A stretch of DNA of 64,000 bases from Methanobacterium_D sp040373355. Lineage in GTDB: Archaea; Methanobacteriota; Methanobacteria; Methanobacteriales; Methanobacteriaceae. This document shows, one piece after another, positions 63,961-64,000 of this stretch. Under the pieces are notes generated by a model. The model ran no database searches, was not told the DNA's origin, and saw only the letters and a list, made by a program, of their open reading frames with translations. Where the stretch lies: positions 930,001 through 994,000 of the forward strand of contig NZ_CP166866.1 of NCBI RefSeq assembly GCF_047495555.1. Reading direction: 5' to 3'. The translations under genes and the position numbers were made by a program. Each line of letters opens with the position of its first letter. The first letter of the stretch is position 1.

Positions 63961-64000
63961 ATGAAAGAAATAATAGCAATTATTCGCCCAAATAAGATGA
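63961..64000 (+). CDS. nifI2: PII-family nitrogen regulator NifI2, truncated by window edge
   Basis: Only the first 13 codons are present (MKEIIAIIRPNKM). They match the start of PII proteins, and the position after nifI1 is that of nifI2 in methanogen nif operons. GGTG lies eight bases upstream of the ATG. Confidence 0.8.
   Translation, partial: MKEIIAIIRPNKM

Overview
This window is a contiguous piece of a low-GC archaeal chromosome from a hydrogenotrophic, nitrogen-fixing methanogen of the order Methanobacteriales, most probably the genus Methanobacterium. The evidence is the linked mcrBDCGA-mtrEDCBAFGH block, the mvhDGAB hydrogenase operon, a methanogen-type seryl-tRNA synthetase, several methanogenesis marker proteins, archaeal cobamide genes and a nifH-nifI1-nifI2 start at the right edge. 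Genes are dense, on both strands, and mostly preceded by GGAGG/GGTG-type ribosome binding sites. I saw no tRNA, rRNA, insertion sequence, prophage or CRISPR array.

Layout. 1-3.4 kb (minus strand): a translational-GTPase-like protein cut by the edge, a DUF1922 zinc ribbon, a TraB-type membrane protein, comB (coenzyme M synthesis) and a TRAM protein. 3.6-6.7 kb: a small hypothetical protein, the methanogenesis marker 17/7 pair and a membrane metallophosphoesterase. 6.9-18.2 kb: the methanogenic core, with Mmp10 (methyl-CoM reductase arginine methylase) divergent from mcrBDCGA, then mtrEDCBAFGH. 18.4-24.9 kb: a cation exchanger, marker 14, ChaB, a DUF389 protein, HtpX, cobY and a PRC-barrel protein. 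25-27.6 kb (minus): Fae and a two-gene SufBC/SMS iron-sulfur assembly operon. 28-32.4 kb: mvhDGAB with a CooT-type nickel protein just beyond. 32.5-44.6 kb: dihydroorotase, a phospholipase-D-family protein, a HIGH nucleotidyltransferase with an FKBP isomerase, an accessory island of four unrecognised genes (38.3-41.0 kb), serS, a Pcc1-like gene, a CooC-type ATPase and ribosomal protein L10e. 44.8-58.6 kb: ppsA, a two-gene module with a deoxyribosyltransferase/TIR-like fold, mfnA, fumarase beta subunit, trm56, cobS, cbiS, a PII-like protein, a secreted zinc ribbon, an orphan receiver protein, larC and queC. 58.7-64 kb: a very unusual secreted Asn/Lys/Tyr/His-rich protein, a methyltransferase, pycB and the nif genes.

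How the parts work together. Mvh supplies electrons from H2, Mtr conserves energy as a sodium gradient at the methyl-transfer step, and Mcr releases methane. Around them lie genes for MCR maturation and activation (mcrC, Mmp10, Mmp7, probably Mmp17), for cofactors (comB, mfnA, cobY, cobS, cbiS), for nickel handling (CooT, CooC-like, LarC) and for carbon assimilation (ppsA, pycB, fumarase).

The less expected signals are: a recurring family of multi-hairpin intergenic elements with conserved linkers and changing but self-complementary stems (19.53, 32.11, 41.18 and 62.65 kb), two of them forming the translation leaders of marker 14 and nifH; three TAGTACA repeats exactly 12 bp apart before mvhD; a squalene-cyclase-like/HEPN fusion in a small-gene island; the deoxyribosyltransferase-like pair; and a secreted protein whose signal peptide is only complete if translation begins at an ATT codon.
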